From: Lepidurus packardi
Lineage: Eukaryota > Arthropoda > Branchiopoda > Notostraca > Triopsidae
DNA length: 64,000 nucleotides
Direction of reading: 5' to 3'
Assembly (NCBI GenBank): GCA_023053545.1
Contig: JAKZAN010000005.1
Location: forward strand, 3,162,001 to 3,226,000
Made by a program: the position numbers and the translations under genes. The stretch's first letter is position 1. Each line of letters begins with the position of its first letter. The notes beneath the pieces are model-generated. The model was given only the letters and a program-made list of their open reading frames with translations. It was not told where the DNA came from and did not search any database. This document shows positions 10,195 through 46,854 of this stretch, in pieces.

Positions 10195-11747
10195 ATGCGT
10201 ACCAATTCAAAACTGAGATCCTGGACTGTATGGATTTTGGTGGTGGTTGCAACGTTAGTAGGTTTCTATCGCCTGATGCCCCATGGCGTACTGTTGGCTA
10301 TTGGCGTACTTTACGGTGGATTTCAGCTAGGCGATGTTTTGTACAAAGCACTTCTCCTAGCCATTCCACGAAGTTTGATTGATAACCGAAGAAGCAAAGC
10401 TGTTGTAATTACGGGTATGACACAAAAGCTTTCTGAAGCCAGCATTTTCATTGAAATTCTTTAACAACACAATTTAAAATAGGATGCGATTCCGGTTTTG
10501 GTCATGCCTTGGCTCGGAAATTGGACTTTCTAGGATTGCAAGTCTATGCCTGTTGCCTGGATTCAAACGGAGCTGGTGCCAAAGAACTTAAGGCACTTTG
10601 CTCTGATAAGCTGCACGTTGTAGAGATGGATGTTACTCAAGATGATGAGATACAGAGGGTAGTACGATACGTTTCGGCAACCTTGGGCGACTGTAGTAAA
10701 AATAGCAATCTACTATAAACTAAAGCGAATTTTTTAGTTCATTTTTATTATGCGTGTTTGTAGAATTATGGGCTTTGGTAAACAATGCAGGCATTGCAGC
10801 CGTAAGCGAATTGGAATGGCTATCTATGGATTCATTGCAACGTACTATGGACGTGAATACTTTTGGACCCTTTCGTGTTACCAAAGCTTTTCTGCCGTTG
10901 CTCAGAGAAGCCGAAAGAGCCCGTATTGTCATCACTGCGAGCCTTGCAGGTGAGAGAGTATTTCTGAGCGATTTAAAAGAGTATCGTAGCCATCTAGTAT
11001 ATAGCTGCTAATTTGTATATTGTCCCCAAAGGACGAGTAACGATACCAGGTTTCGCAGCGTATGCCATGTCAAAATATGCTGTAGTATCCCTTGCAGATG
11101 GTCTTCGGCGAGAATTGAAAAAGTGGAATATAAGCGTTCATACCATTGAACCCAGTTTATACAAGTAATTCAGCAAGAAAAGATGGGTAGAATACTTTGT
11201 GATGCTTTCCTTTCTCTTTTACCCTTCGATTCCTTGCTCATATGACGTAATCAAATTCAAGAACTCCCATTTGTGAACAAAAAGTGCTGACAAATCAAAT
11301 TCGACAGTGTTGGACTGACTGTCCCGAGGATATTCGTGAAGCTTATGGCGAGGCCTATTTTGAAGAATTTAGTCGAGTTACTTTGGCCCATCTTTCTAAA
11401 ACTAGATCCAATATCTACGAAGTTATTGACGACATGGTTGACGCCATAATAGGAGAATCACCTCTAGTAAAGCACCAAGTTCCTTTTGTTTTGAGTTAAA
11501 ATTTACGTTACTTATTAGCCACGATACGTGCCGAGCTCACTGATTCAATTCCGTACACGTTTCTTGTTATCCTTGCCTACCGATTTAATCGACTATTTAC
11601 TCGGCCACAATGCTCCTCGACTGCCCCCTGCAGCACGTAAGTGATAATAAAAACTTACTTTTAACTTTTTAACTCTCCGACACATTACGTTTGTCTACCA
11701 TTTTAGGGTGTTACGGGCGAAGGTTACCTTCTAGACGCGAAGAATAG
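10195..11747 (+). CDS. Membrane-anchored short-chain dehydrogenase/reductase, copy B (SDR9C-like)
   Basis: Tandem paralogue of the upstream dehydrogenase. The first five coding exons have exactly the same lengths (10195-10414, 10483-10695, 10764-10949, 11032-11164, 11262-11466), followed by 11519-11636 and 11707-11747; 371 residues. Two N-terminal hydrophobic helices, TGCDSGFG at 73-80, NNAG at 151-154 and catalytic Ser204, Tyr217, Lys221 (AYAMSKYAV) are all intact, so it should be active. The exon-5 acceptor (attcaag) restores YKTPI, a motif typical of this SDR group. Introns have diverged almost completely while exons remain clearly related. The differing substrate loop and C-terminal tail (last exon only 41 nt) suggest changed specificity, which is inference. 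Confidence 0.9.
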
Positions 11748-12088
11748 AGCCGAATAGGGTCCGATTAATTTCTCGTTCTGCACGGTCGGGACCCATAACG
11801 ATTTGCAGAGTCCGTAAAATTTTCTCTGTAATTGTCCGGATTTCAAGAAAAAGATATTTCTCACGATTCTTGACTTTATGATTTTGTATTTTTCCGATTT
11901 TTATGAAGCCCACAAAAAACAACCATAATTCCTATTCCAGACAAAGTTATTATCGTTATCTCTGTACAGCACATGAAACGTTAATGTCTTCTCTTTTTTG
12001 TCTTTTTTGCCAGGTTTTCTTTTTTGCCAGTGGCATATTTGTTGAGGAGGGGGGGGGGGGATATTCCATAAAGGAGGACTGTTTTATG
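11748..12088. other. Intergenic, converging 3' ends
   Basis: The rightward dehydrogenase and leftward fem-1 end tail to tail here, so the interval is probably both 3' UTRs. It holds a G12 run at 12049-12060 and nothing else recognisable. Confidence 0.45.
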
Positions 12089-18296
<6,208 letters not shown>

Positions 18297-20822
18297 GACG
18301 ACAAAAACGAGGCTAGAGAGAGAGAGGAACACCGTCTATGCCATAATAAATGTCCTTGAATCAGTGGCGTACTGGCACTTTCACAACACTCTACAACTAC
18401 GAACTAGAGGCTAAAGGAACAAGCAACTCCGAACGAAACGGACTTATTGCTCCTCGTAAGTTTCCTTAGCGCAGTTCGGCGAAAACAGTCTTAGACAACA
18501 GAACACAGACAACAATGGAGCAAAGAATAAACTTGCGAGGTGGGACTCTTGGAGGTCGTTCTTTCTCTTCTGTTCTTCCCCTGACGCAAAGTGAAGCTCT
18601 AACTTTTGATACACACAAGCACAACACGTTACACGCGAAGAGCAAGATGGAGGAGCGAACTCTGGTACAGGCCGACCCCATCAGATGCCTCTAGCCGTTT
18701 TTCTCATCAAGGAAAAGAGTATTGTCCTCTGAATATTTTTTTTTCTTTACCTTCTCCAATGCATGAAATGTTAACAACCGCCTTCTCCGCTAAGGCTGAA
18801 TATGCCACTAGGGGATCTATTACCTAACATTTGCCCTTGAAATACATGTCATCTTCACGAGTCCATGGAATTGAGCACTAGAAGAAAAAAGAAACGCCTT
18901 GAAACTTCTCTTGTGTTTCCAACTGGGGTTTCCAACGCCTTTTTTGAAAACAGCGCTTTGTTGAAGTTGTTCATAGATGGCATGTACGATCAGCCTAGAA
19001 AGAAATGATGCAGAAAATGGTTCTTTTGTTGTGGACTGGGGTCATGTATGCTGTTTTTTGGGGCGGAGAAGGAGACGGGGGAATAGATTTCTCTGAGTGA
19101 GGATGTGTGGATAACATGCTCATGGTGAGGAGAAGGGGGGGATATGGCAGTCGGCAATGGTGGGGATGTGAAGCTGGGCATTGATTGGAGCATGTGGCCG
19201 GAGGCGGTGAGCGCCCTCCCAGTTCCCACTACTACACCGAGAGACGCCATTACAGAAGCTAGAGCCAGCGACTGGCACGCCAAACGTTTGCTGGCAACGT
19301 ACACGCATTTTGTGGCTTCTCCTTTGATTATATCCCGGATTGTGGAGCGTTTGGTACTCAAGAGAAGGCCTGGATTTTGGATTAATTATGTGCCACAATC
19401 TGTCTGTGAACACAATGGTTAATCAGTGCATTACCTAAAATTTGGAAAACCTACTTTTGGATTAACTCGAAAAGGTGCCCAACCTTTTTGGCTTTGGCGT
19501 CGCCGTTGATATTGCCTATTCCTATAGTATAGCTGCGTATGTGTTTGGAGTGCGTGTGTGGCGAGGAGGTAAGACATAAAAGAAGGATCGTTGCTGCCAT
19601 GCATGGCCGTTAGCTATACATATATACCAACCTAGGAAGCAAAAACTTACCAAGACACTGTTATTCTTCTCCCTATTGTGAATTTTGGACTGTTCCAACG
19701 CGGCGCATCGTCAGTCACAAACCAAATGGCATATGGGCTAATAGTTTATACTAAGCTGCCCATGTGTCTGCTTTGGAAACGACTGTTCAGCTCAGCGGAA
19801 AGAATTTCGGATGCTTTTTATTGAGCTTATTGGCTCCTGTCAAAGCTTTCCAAAACTTGCCAAAGTCAGTCATCTATACAGCCATTTTGAACATAGAGGA
19901 GCTGGCGTGTTTTCTGCTCTTCTATTGTCACGTTGGGGCGGGCATTTTGCCTGCGGTAGGTTTGGGTTAGTGGTTATTACCCATAGCACCTCGGAATGCT
20001 TGCACCGAAACCGCAGCCCAATCTGTCCTCATTTTTCTTATTTATTTTTATTTTCCTTCTAATTTTCCGTTTAAACGTATGGCGTTGTTAATCAATCAAC
20101 TCTTTAGACGGCACTGCAAGCTTTTAATTGGCATCATGAACCGGTCAGTGAATTAGAAAGATTTTGCAATTAACACTTTTCTGAACGATAAAGATTTTTT
20201 GTTTGTTTGTTGAATCATTCAGACCAGGGGTAACAGAGTAGACAGACGGGGAAACTAGAATGTTCAAACAAGGGGGTCCTGCTACGGGTCAAAGGGCGCT
20301 TTAGAGTGAAAAAGAGGGGGAGATTTGCCAATTAGGATTCCCAGTCCCAGCGATGCTGCGAAACCAGCCTTTCAGCTACGATAAGGAAGGCAAACGAAAC
20401 AACTGACGGAACGGTGATACTCAGAATCTTGGTGGAACGTTTAAATACCTTGTGTTAGGCTTAAGTACTTGCAATGCTAGTGACGTAGGAAATTGTATGG
20501 TAAGACTTGCTGGAAATTGGGAGGGTAGATTGTGATATAAAAGAGGACACTTCAGTGCTGAAAATGTGTTGACCTTCTTTTCATGGACTAATTACTGACC
20601 CTTTTTTACACTCTTATTGCAGGTGCCATAAAACCAGATCTGCAAAAGACTGGGAAACAAGATTCACTGTCTTCACCTTCCCGAGTTGGAGCCTTTAAGG
20701 CGAAGATGTTGGATCTGATGAGTTGGAATGCCTAGGGCTTTGTATCTGGCTCTTAATTGAAGTTGTCGCTAAGGCTTTGGAAAGCTTCTGAACCTTGTTA
20801 ACCGGCTGCTTCCAATTTCAAC
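18297..20822. other. Divergent upstream region of fem-1 and groucho copy 1
   Basis: About 2.5 kb between two divergent start codons. On the minus strand ctctctctctag ending at 18313 looks like the acceptor of the fem-1 exon holding the start codon, so fem-1 has an upstream 5' UTR exon. On the plus strand cttattgcag ending at about 20622 is a good acceptor for the groucho exon that holds the start codon, so its leader is also split. Open frames at 18990-19422 exist on both strands but resemble no family. Confidence 0.45.
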
Positions 20823-28089
<7,267 letters not shown>

Positions 28090-31000
28090 CACGGTAACAA
28101 AATTCGTGGATTTGGGGATGTTAAACTAGACCCAACAAGTTAAAACGAACGTCGTTATTATTGGTGGGGAATAGTGAGAACAACGGTTTGGGGTTTTCTA
28201 CGAACCGAACACGTTTTCATTGTTCAGAATCCTATGCGGTTGGCAAGATCTGCGTTTCCGTGCATCCTATATTGTTTAGGCTACTCAGTTCGTACACGCG
28301 TGAAGAATTTGGGAATTAAGAACTGCTGCAAAACATTTTAGCACGCTAAATTGACCCAGTGGTCAGATTCTGTGGTTCCAGAAAATACCTTTGAAAGTTT
28401 ATTTGTTTGTTTTTTTCACCCACTAGAAATTCTCGACAGCCTTCGTGTATGGCTCCCTTTCTTTTTTTAAATCAATGTTCTACCTCACAGTGGACATTAT
28501 TGTTATTCATTTTATGTCATCATCCTCTGAAGTGTGTGTGTGTGTGGTGTCTTATCTGGTATGCGTGTGCATGGTTTTCGATTCAAAGCAGGCGTTGTTC
28601 CTTTTTTTTTATTCAGTCCTGCCCAACAACACACTACACCCATTGCCCGAGTTCGCCGCTCCAAGTAAAAGGAAAAAAGAAACAAAAAGACGAAATCGAA
28701 GACGTTTTTACAATCCCTAACGATGGTGCGCTGGGGCGTGTCTATTTTTCTTTTTTTTTTGTTTGGTTGTCTTGTGTGGTAGTAAGGCAGAAAACTTTAT
28801 TTACTGACCCGCCTGGCACACTGGTAAAAAAGCGGCAGATTTACTGGTTTCCCAATAAAATAGAATTTACCATTTCTGGGTTTTGCTCTTTTAGTTATAT
28901 TTTTTCCTCAAAAACTTCGTTGCCGTTTGTAGCTTTTTTGGATTGCATGTTTTTCTTGAGCTGACACTTGCAAGTGTATTCCACGACTATAATGCATGCG
29001 ACTTGGGACAGCCCGTCAAGTGGCGCCATCTTGTTTTCAAGGTTATATTCCTTCCATAAAGAAAAGCTGCCTAGCGACGTAACGTCGAGTCGGAATAACC
29101 AGACGACTCCCGTTTCCGAGCAACACACGCGGTTATCGTGTTTGCGTCGGTGGGCTATTGGGATGGCACATGACAGGCCGAATTTGAACTACGAGATCCC
29201 GCTTGACCATATCCGCGTCAGGAAGCTTTTATTATGGACAGGGAAGTAGGTCAGTTTAGGTCAAAACTGGCGTGTGAGAAACGGTGTGCTCCAGCACGTT
29301 TCTACCTTGTTGTTTCGTCCTAATACTTCTTGAACATACCTTGCTTGTTTACATAGGTGGGATACAAAAGTGCATATATGCACACTCTTTTAGGGTTCGG
29401 GTAAGATTGTGGACACAGACAAACATTGCTGCTGTTGATCCGCATTTAATCCAACATCCATTTCTACCAACGTTTATTTTTATACGCTTTATGGTCGGTG
29501 ATAAATTTGAGTGATGGGGTAAGAGGGGGACGAAGGACTATGCGGACTAATTTTCCTGCCATTCTGTAGCGCTGGGTAAGTTCATCAACAATCTCAGAAT
29601 AAAATCTGTTCTAGGGTCTGGGGAGGGGGGAGTCATACAGCTTAAGTTTAGGTGGGGTAGAGACTGTCAATCACACGGACGAGTAGGGGCTTTACTTGGT
29701 AGGGGTTGTAGTAAAACAGTAGGGGGAATTTTTGGTAAGGGGTAAGAAGCTTGAGAGGGGAGTCCCCCAAAGCTGGTTCATCCACGAACGCGGCGAGGCG
29801 TCCGACGATACAATCACTCCTCTTTTATTTCGAACCCCCCTCTGTCCCCTCGCCCACCCCCTTCCCTTCCTCACTCGCTTCACCCCTTCACCGCTCGCCT
29901 AATTGGCAAACCCTTACAAGCACATAGTGTGTGCTATATGCACCCCTTTCAGACGTGGTCCCCTCTTATTTGGTGCCGAAAAGTAAAAAGAAAAGACGGT
30001 ATAAAGGGTTACAGCTAATCGCAGTAATGCGTGTGGCCATTTCCCCTCGCTTCTCTCCGAGGCATCAGCTAACAATATACCCACCCGTCTTTTTCCCCTC
30101 TTTCTCTTTTTCCCTAAGTTTTTATTGAAGATTTCTCGCACCAAGTATAGATATTCATGACACACTTTTCCACGGCAGCGTCTTTGTTTTACGATACCTT
30201 CTTTTATATGACTTTTTATGCTTTATGATGAACCTTGAAAGGTTCTGAACGATGGATACAGAGCCTTTTTCTTCACGCCATGGGTCAGTCGCCTCTCGTT
30301 TTACACCTTTAGGACCTCTGTTAAGGAAACGGTCATTTGAAGGGGTGGGAGAGGGCAGTATATAGCAAATGGGCTCCGGAATGCTGACCTAAGGTGTTTC
30401 CTCAATGAATTGGGACTGGAGAGCAAAAGTGAAAGACGTGTGTGGAAAAAGGAGAGAATGGGGGAGAAGAGGGGTCCAAAATCGTCCGTGAACTAAAAAA
30501 AAGAAGAGGGGGAAGGGGAAAATGCTTTTAACCCTCCCCTGACTGTGCTCATTCTTCCTCGTCTCATTTACATAATGATCCCATCCCGGCGTCTTCCCCC
30601 TGCTCGATTCTCCCTCCCATTCTTTAGTCAACCCCCACATCCGTTGCGCTTCATTACAGCGCGAGGAGGGCGACGAAACGTGACGTGTTCATGGGGGGTA
30701 AAAGCATACCAAAGCAAAAGGAGCGGGGGAAAATAATAATAAAGATATAAAAAAATGGCTAAAAAAAAGTAAACTTCAGAATCTTTTTTTTCTTTTAATA
30801 ACGTCAGCTTTTCGGAGGCTTATGATATAAAGAAGGATGGTGCACGAGGAAGGCATTTGACACTTACTCTTAAAGAAGGGATTTGTCCTGAATGACAAGA
30901 ACTTAATTAAGTCAAAAGCTTTTTTGGGGGTTTCTTTCTTTGTGTATTTGCTTTGCGAAGGAGAGGAAAAAATGACTTTACTCTTTTTCTTTTGGAGATG

Positions 31001-34000
31001 GTTCCTTTTCTTTTTGCTTTTTTTTGGATGTTTGCAGGTTGACCGATGGTATGTGTCCGTAACGGTGGTCAATGCTTGGTTTTACGCAGCTTCATTCACA
31101 CTGTGACCAACTGGTCTATTAACCACGCCCCATTGTGGGACGTCATGGTCACGATTTCCCATGTTCAGGCTCTATGCACCTAACCGCACATTAACAGATC
31201 AGGAATGGTTCCTTCTTTCTTTCTATTTTTTATCCTATTGTATTTTATTTTTCATCTCGTTTGCACCTTTGGGCTGTTCCGCTCAGTTGCTTGCACACAA
31301 GTTGAACTTGGTTCAGGGACATCCTTGTCGGATGAACCCAAGCGTAAATATATTACCCCTCCAAGAATACCTATTTCTTCGTTCCGCCTGCTTATCAATG
31401 GGGCAGAGAACCACAGTGGATTCTCCCACGGAACAGGAAATCTCTGTCAAGAAAGTTGCTCATGTCAGCCGGAGTGCGAGGGGTGTCCCTGATACAGTCC
31501 TGACGTTGCGGTTTTGTCGTCAATCTTGCGTCAACCACATGATCGGACTGTACTTTAGCGCCTTGGCGAAATTGTCTCCCCTAAATAGACCTTTTAGAGC
31601 TCGATGCGAAAAGGGGAAGGGGGAATTTACCCCTCTCCTGTTTGAGGACTAAAAGGTATCCTTGTGATGCACCGTGTAATGAGTCTTATTTTTTTTCCCC
31701 TACCTTTTCTAAACCCCCCCTGTATACCCACATCCCTTAAAATCCTGTAAAAGCACAAAAGGCGGAGTCGGTGCCGGTTTTGGAAGGGTAGGGGACCATA
31801 AACTTGTTTCCCTACTTTCCCCCTTCTTTCGTAAGATTGCAAAGCAAAAACGCGAGGGATTAATGCACAAATAAACTTTATTATGATTATTATTATCGAT
31901 TTGTGCTTTTAGGGTGAGCTTAAAGAGTGGCTAAAGTTAAGCCACCTTGGGGACCTGGTTGGGGGTATAACAGGAGTCGTAAGACGCTTGGTACGACTAC
32001 GTAATTAGAACGTTAGGAAGGCTAGGAATGTGACGCTTGTTGGTATGCTATGTAAAATAGATGGCTGTGCCAGACGTTGCGTGTTGTGGCTCTGTAAATC
32101 TAGCTCTATATTCGCTGTCTCCTTTTTTTGCATAATTGGAGCTCGTAATGTGCTAAAGAAAGGGGGGAGAGAACGGCACATAACAACAAAAAGTCTGCAT
32201 GTTGGGAAACTGATGGAGGTAGTAAAGAGGGACAAGATAGTGTCCAGGTGGTAGTTGAGTAGCAACATGAGAGAGGGTCGTCGTCGTCGTTCTGTTCCCA
32301 TTGTAACTTTATACACCGCAGGAGGGAGGTGAAGTGAGAGATACGGTAGGCGACAGGGAGGCTGACTGGGGGATAGTTGATAGTAGCGTGAATTATGAGT
32401 GTGGGCTCCCTTTCCTTTGTCAACATGTTTGCCCTAGCCAGAAACTCAGCAGGCGGCACCCCTCATATTTAACCCCCTCATTCTCTTTCGTTTTCCTGGT
32501 TCCGTTTGAGACAAAAGGCTATGGGTTATTATGCGCATTCCACTAATTATGCCCCATGTTCTACATTCAAGCATTAGTAATTTCTTGGGCTCCCCAAGTC
32601 GACCATCTTGGGTTTTTGCAGGTGTGGTATACGGATTAGATATAGGCCGGACGAGGATTTCCAGGGGTATGCTAAACAGTTGATAACTGTCGTGAGCACA
32701 AGCATGATACGTATACACGTACAGAAACACACAACAGTGTAGCTATGGTTGAGGGGGCGATAAGGGTACAGGGTACAGTAGCCTACATACAAAAAGACTT
32801 GGGTGTGGAACGGGAGGCGAGAGGGGGTGGGTGGGCTAAAGCTAATCCTCTTAAAAGACAGAGCTCTCTGCCAAGACTATCATTCACCCACGATCCACCC
32901 CACTCCCTTTTACCTCAATCCCGTTCCTTCCTTCATCTAATCAATAATTCAAGAGGGAAAAGCTTGGGAGGTGAATATATCATCTGTAATATTCTTTGGC
33001 GTGTTCTTTTCTTTTAGGTTTTTCACGCGCAGCTCGTGTTTCTTTTCCCCCTACTTCCCCATTCCCCTTCTTTAAGAAGATTGGAGCTCTCTTTATATAG
33101 TGCTGGAGTGATTAAGAAGGTCGGAACGAAAGTCAACAAGCTGTGGGGCACGATGGCTGCCTGCGATAAGAGCCTTGTAAAACAACGAAACGACGACGCC
33201 GTGTTGTCTTGAGGCCCTGGAATTTTTACGACTTGGCCTTCAAATAGCCTCTCCACTGGAAGGGTGGGTGAAGCAATGAAGCTTTAAGAGATGGCAAGAA
33301 GGGTGCACGCGGTGCGGTTGTTGAAGGTTGCTGGCGTTCTTCCCTTCGAAAGAATGGGATTTTCTTTTTTTTCTATTTCTTTTTTTTTGCGGGTCTTGTT
33401 ATAATTAATGGATGACCAGCCCCTTTAATGGTAGCATAAAAAGCAAGAGAAAAATAAAAAAAGTGTAAAAGTAGTGGAATGGAGAGGGGAAACCCCATAA
33501 ATTTGCGTTGGCGCCGAGCCCATTTTGAGGGGTTAGTTAGACCAAAGCACAAAACAAGTAAAGGGAGAAGGGGGAAAAGAAAAAGATAGTGACCACTCGG
33601 GGTTCTTGTATTACAAGTGTTCTAAACAGCCTCTGGAAACTATGTCCTTTGACCTTTCTTCCCCCTTGTTCCCTTGGTGGGGTACAGATGCCGGGGGATA
33701 ATGACTGAAATTCTCTCCCTTCTTTGCGCCCCTTCCTTTTATTCTCTTTTACTTGCGTGGGGAGGGTATACAAGTTTCCAAGTTTCATTTCATCACCACG
33801 ATCACCCCACCTAGATTGAAGGGGGAAAGAAGGAAAAAGAGAGTTTCCCCAGTAGAGAGAAGAGGGGGATCCGTAAGTTGAAAGGAACTCCCGAACCCGT
33901 TCCAGGAATTTCCCTTTCAGGGATTTTCAAACAGGCTTTTTGGGCATCTGCTTTTGTGGCATCCCCACAAAGATCCCCAACCAAAAAGGATGGCAGACTC

Positions 34001-36609
34001 ATTTTCTACGTGCAATTGAGATAATTCCCTGAGGGTGTTTTTTGCCTACCTTCTCGGACACAAGCACAGGGGGAAGAAGTGGCATGCTGACATGCAAGAC
34101 ACGCTTAGCTAACCGCTGCAAGCAAAGGAACCCCAAGCATTCACGCTCCTTTATGCAAAAAGGCAAGTTTTTATCGCACCTTTTTATTTTTCCTCTCCTT
34201 CGAAACCGACATTCAGAGGGAAGGCAAAACAAGTCTACAAAGCAAAAAAAAGAAGAAACTCGGGAGGGATGATAAAATAAAAAAACGACTGTCGGATAGC
34301 TCAAGTCTTAGAGTAGTGGTGGGTAATTGGGAAGGTGGTATGGCACGGAGCCGAGCATCTCGAAAAAACCATCTGCATCTCGTAGCTGCAGAATAGAGGT
34401 GATAATTAAGGCAGTCTCGTCAATGGAGAAACTGTTGGGAAGCGAAGCACATGTCTAACGCTAATGTTCACTAAATATGAATGAAACTGGGAGAGAAAAA
34501 AAAACGAGGCCTAGTAACAAGTTTTTGCTTTATAATTCCATACAAGAGACAGGATAGTTTAATAAAACCAACTGGAAGGACCCTTTTAGTTAGCAGAGCC
34601 TTAAAACATTTCCCCTTTCTGATTGTTTAAGCTTGAGGCTATCTTTGGCTTATTTCTCTGGTCATTATCTCTTGCTATCGTAAAGATCAAACGCGTTTCA
34701 TATCTGCTCATTTAGCTATGACATTTTTATTCGCAATCTTTGTTTTTATTTTCTTGCAATTAAATGTTTCATTTGAATTCAAGCTTTTCATGTGACGTAA
34801 AAGATTAGCCGACAAGAGGATACTTTGTGTAGTTGCAAGTAATATAGCTGCCCGAGTCTTCCACTTTGTTAAGGTATGTAGATAGGTCGGAAGATCTAAA
34901 ACACAGCTTGAAGTAACCATCTTGTATAGTGTCTCGGCCGAAAGCTCTTATTTCACTTCTTGAGCTTGGTGTTTAAAAATGAAGGGAGGAATTTTGGGTA
35001 TAGAAATGGTATGCGAAGTGACAAAAAATCTTATTTTTGAATACGTTTTCTAAACATTAATATTTTAGCACGTAACACGAATTAATAAATATCATCACAG
35101 TGGCAAATTAGCTTTTTGTAAACGAATAGACAATAACATATAATAGTTCAAGGTAAAGTTAGGGGATTTTTAGCAGCTTCATGTGTTAATCGATAACGTC
35201 AACAATTAGTGTCCATTACCACTTCGATGTTAGGAATTACGCATTTATTTGTTCTATTCCGATATGTAAACTGGGGGCAAAAAGACGCTACAACTTGATA
35301 AAGAGTCTACCGCCGTTTCCTGAATCTTAGGGTGAAATTCTTCACGACAAAAGAGCACAAGTGGGGGGCAAGCGGATAACCCTCGTGTTATTTGAGCCAT
35401 AAAGAGCATAGAGTAAAGCAGTGAAGAAAGGAGAGAAAGAAAGAAGGGAAAAAAGAGGGTGGGGGAAAAGGGCTCGCTTTCACTAGGCCCCGATGCTTGG
35501 ATGTGCTTGGTTGAGCGGAACAGGCCAAAGGGCTCGCTTGGACACGGGTTTGGGCACCCGCTCGCACTCATGGCCGTCAGTCTGTTTTAGTTGCCGGGGT
35601 CCGGGTTGCCCTAGCCACAGTCTTGCAAAGTCAGCAACGGACACACAGCTCGAAGGGCCCGCCAGCGTTGCTTTTACACCTAAAAGTGCCCCAAAGCAAC
35701 TCTTCTCGGCTCGTCCCATTGCTACTAGGCTGGCCGGGCGCTCCCTTTGCTCCAACGCTCCCTTTCTAACGCATGACCGGGGGTTGCTCCGTCTTTTGGC
35801 CAGTTCCCTTCCTTGCAGCTTACTAGTCTGTCTCTGAACTTCGAAAGTGAGGGACGTTCCGTTTGTCTGTTTGGTGATAAATTGTGGAATTTGTTGTGTC
35901 CCTGGATAACTAGTTCCTATTTTGGATACGCCCATCGTTTTGGATTATCGGGTGTTTGCAATTCTCCTTTCTGATGTCAAATCCTGGATTATTTCGTTAA
36001 ACTCATGGATAAGCTTTAATGAGCGTATTGTAAACGCTGTGGAAGTGGATACAGGAAAGTTTCCTCGTTATTGGTGACGTGATACCACATTGACATTGTA
36101 TGCCGCTTGTGCTGGTGGGTGCAAATAGCGTGCAAAAATTGATTTCCTTGATTGGCGTACTAAAGAAGCTTGTCTTGCGAATAGATGATTGGCGCTTGAA
36201 TGAGAAATAGCGAGCAGAAATTGGTGTGCTAGTGTCTTTGTGTGCGGTGAGTGACGTCAAGGCCGGCAACGTTGTGTTGGGTTGCCGTGTGTTTCTGCGC
36301 CGCACGCCTTGCGTTTGTGGCCGCCATGTTCCGAGTCGTGTCTATACTCTCTCCCAAGCCTCTACAGCTTGCTTGTTGGCGCTCTACGGTGGCGTTCTAT
36401 GCCAACACGAAGCACTGACAACTTTAGAACCCGTCCCCCCTCTTTTGAAAAAAGAAGCATTCCCAACGCATTCACCCGATTGCGACTTTTCTTTGCCACG
36501 CTCTACCATATGCTGCATCTGAGCGCCCCTTGGGGACATTCGGCTGGCCACCGGGGGTGGCCATTTGCATACGCCAGTGGATTTATAATTATCTTGCAGC
36601 AATCTTAAC
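28090..36609. other. 8.5 kb noncoding spacer between the groucho paralogues
   Basis: Presumably contains the paralogue-1 3' UTR and the paralogue-2 promoter and leader. It is rich in polypurine/polypyrimidine runs and short simple repeats (for example cgtcgtcgtcgt near 32280). Open frames such as 31161-31652 and the overlapping pair at 35483-35935 have no family resemblance or splice context. An acceptor (tatcttgcag, ending at about 36599) just before the paralogue-2 ATG shows that its 5' leader is spliced from somewhere in this region. The length and absence of genes suggest regulatory sequence. Confidence 0.5.
28854..28859 (+). terminator. Candidate polyadenylation signal of groucho 1
   Basis: AATAAA about 765 bp after the stop codon. 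This would give a fairly long 3' UTR; other signals may be used. Confidence 0.3.
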
Positions 36610-46229
<9,620 letters not shown>

Positions 46230-46672
46230 GACTTCAGGGTGGAGCATCCAGCTCTGAGAAACTCATTAGTTAAGAGACCATTAAGCGGTATAAAGCAAAA
46301 CATGACGTGTTGTGTACGGAATTAAGGTTCTGTATTGCTAAAACAAAAATAGATGAAGGACTCCCACCATTTAGTGGAGCTGGAACGATTGTGACGTAAT
46401 TGCCATATTACCCATGCCATATATTTGAAGAACGAAAAAAAAAAATATGTTCTGAGAAAAGATAGCGAGAAGTGAAGCACAGGGCCTAGATTAAGTCGAG
46501 TTCTGTAATGTGTACTCATCTTAACAGGCGTCAAGCTCAACTGGACCTTGGAATTTAGGGTTTTAAACAGAAGGGAAGAAGGAACTCGCTTTGGGGGTCC
46601 TTTGTCGCATGTATGCATTTGTGAGTGGTAGATGTTTGTCGACCTTTGTCGTACGCCTCTTCGAAATTCTTG

Positions 46673-46690
46673 CCCCCCCCCCCCCCCCCC
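46673..46690. repeat. C18 homopolymer
   Basis: Eighteen consecutive C in the probable groucho-2 3' UTR. Confidence 0.9.
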
Positions 46691-46848
46691 TGTTGTTGAT
46701 TTCTGTACGTGTGCGTCCATCTCAGGAAACTGAAAAGGTGGTTTCGAACAGAGGCGGCGCAAGAGGCAAATACGACAGATGGTGCTGTGTGTGCTCGGTG
46801 TAGTGGCCTGTTTGCCTCGTCGCCGTGGATTTCCCTGAATCTTCTACG

Positions 46849-46854
46849 AATAAA
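46849..46854 (+). terminator. Polyadenylation signal of groucho 2
   Basis: AATAAA about 620 bp after the stop codon, the first canonical signal downstream of it that I noticed and a plausible end of the groucho-2 transcript. Confidence 0.55.

Noticed and set aside
18990-19422. Open frames of 92-123 codons on both strands between fem-1 and groucho
   Set aside because: Mutually overlapping, no recognised domain and no exon partners. A 5' UTR or promoter is more likely, although the minus-strand frame is mildly protein-like.
28407-28964. 185-codon open frame after groucho 1
   Set aside because: Lies in the probable 3' UTR, is Phe/Ser-rich from pyrimidine tracts, and overlaps a second open frame.
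31161-31652. 163-codon open frame in the groucho spacer
   Set aside because: No family resemblance, overlaps other open frames, composition like the surrounding noncoding DNA, no splice context.
35483-35935. Overlapping open frames of 150 and 114 codons on opposite strands
   Set aside because: Locally GC-rich sequence yields open frames on both strands by chance; neither resembles a known protein.
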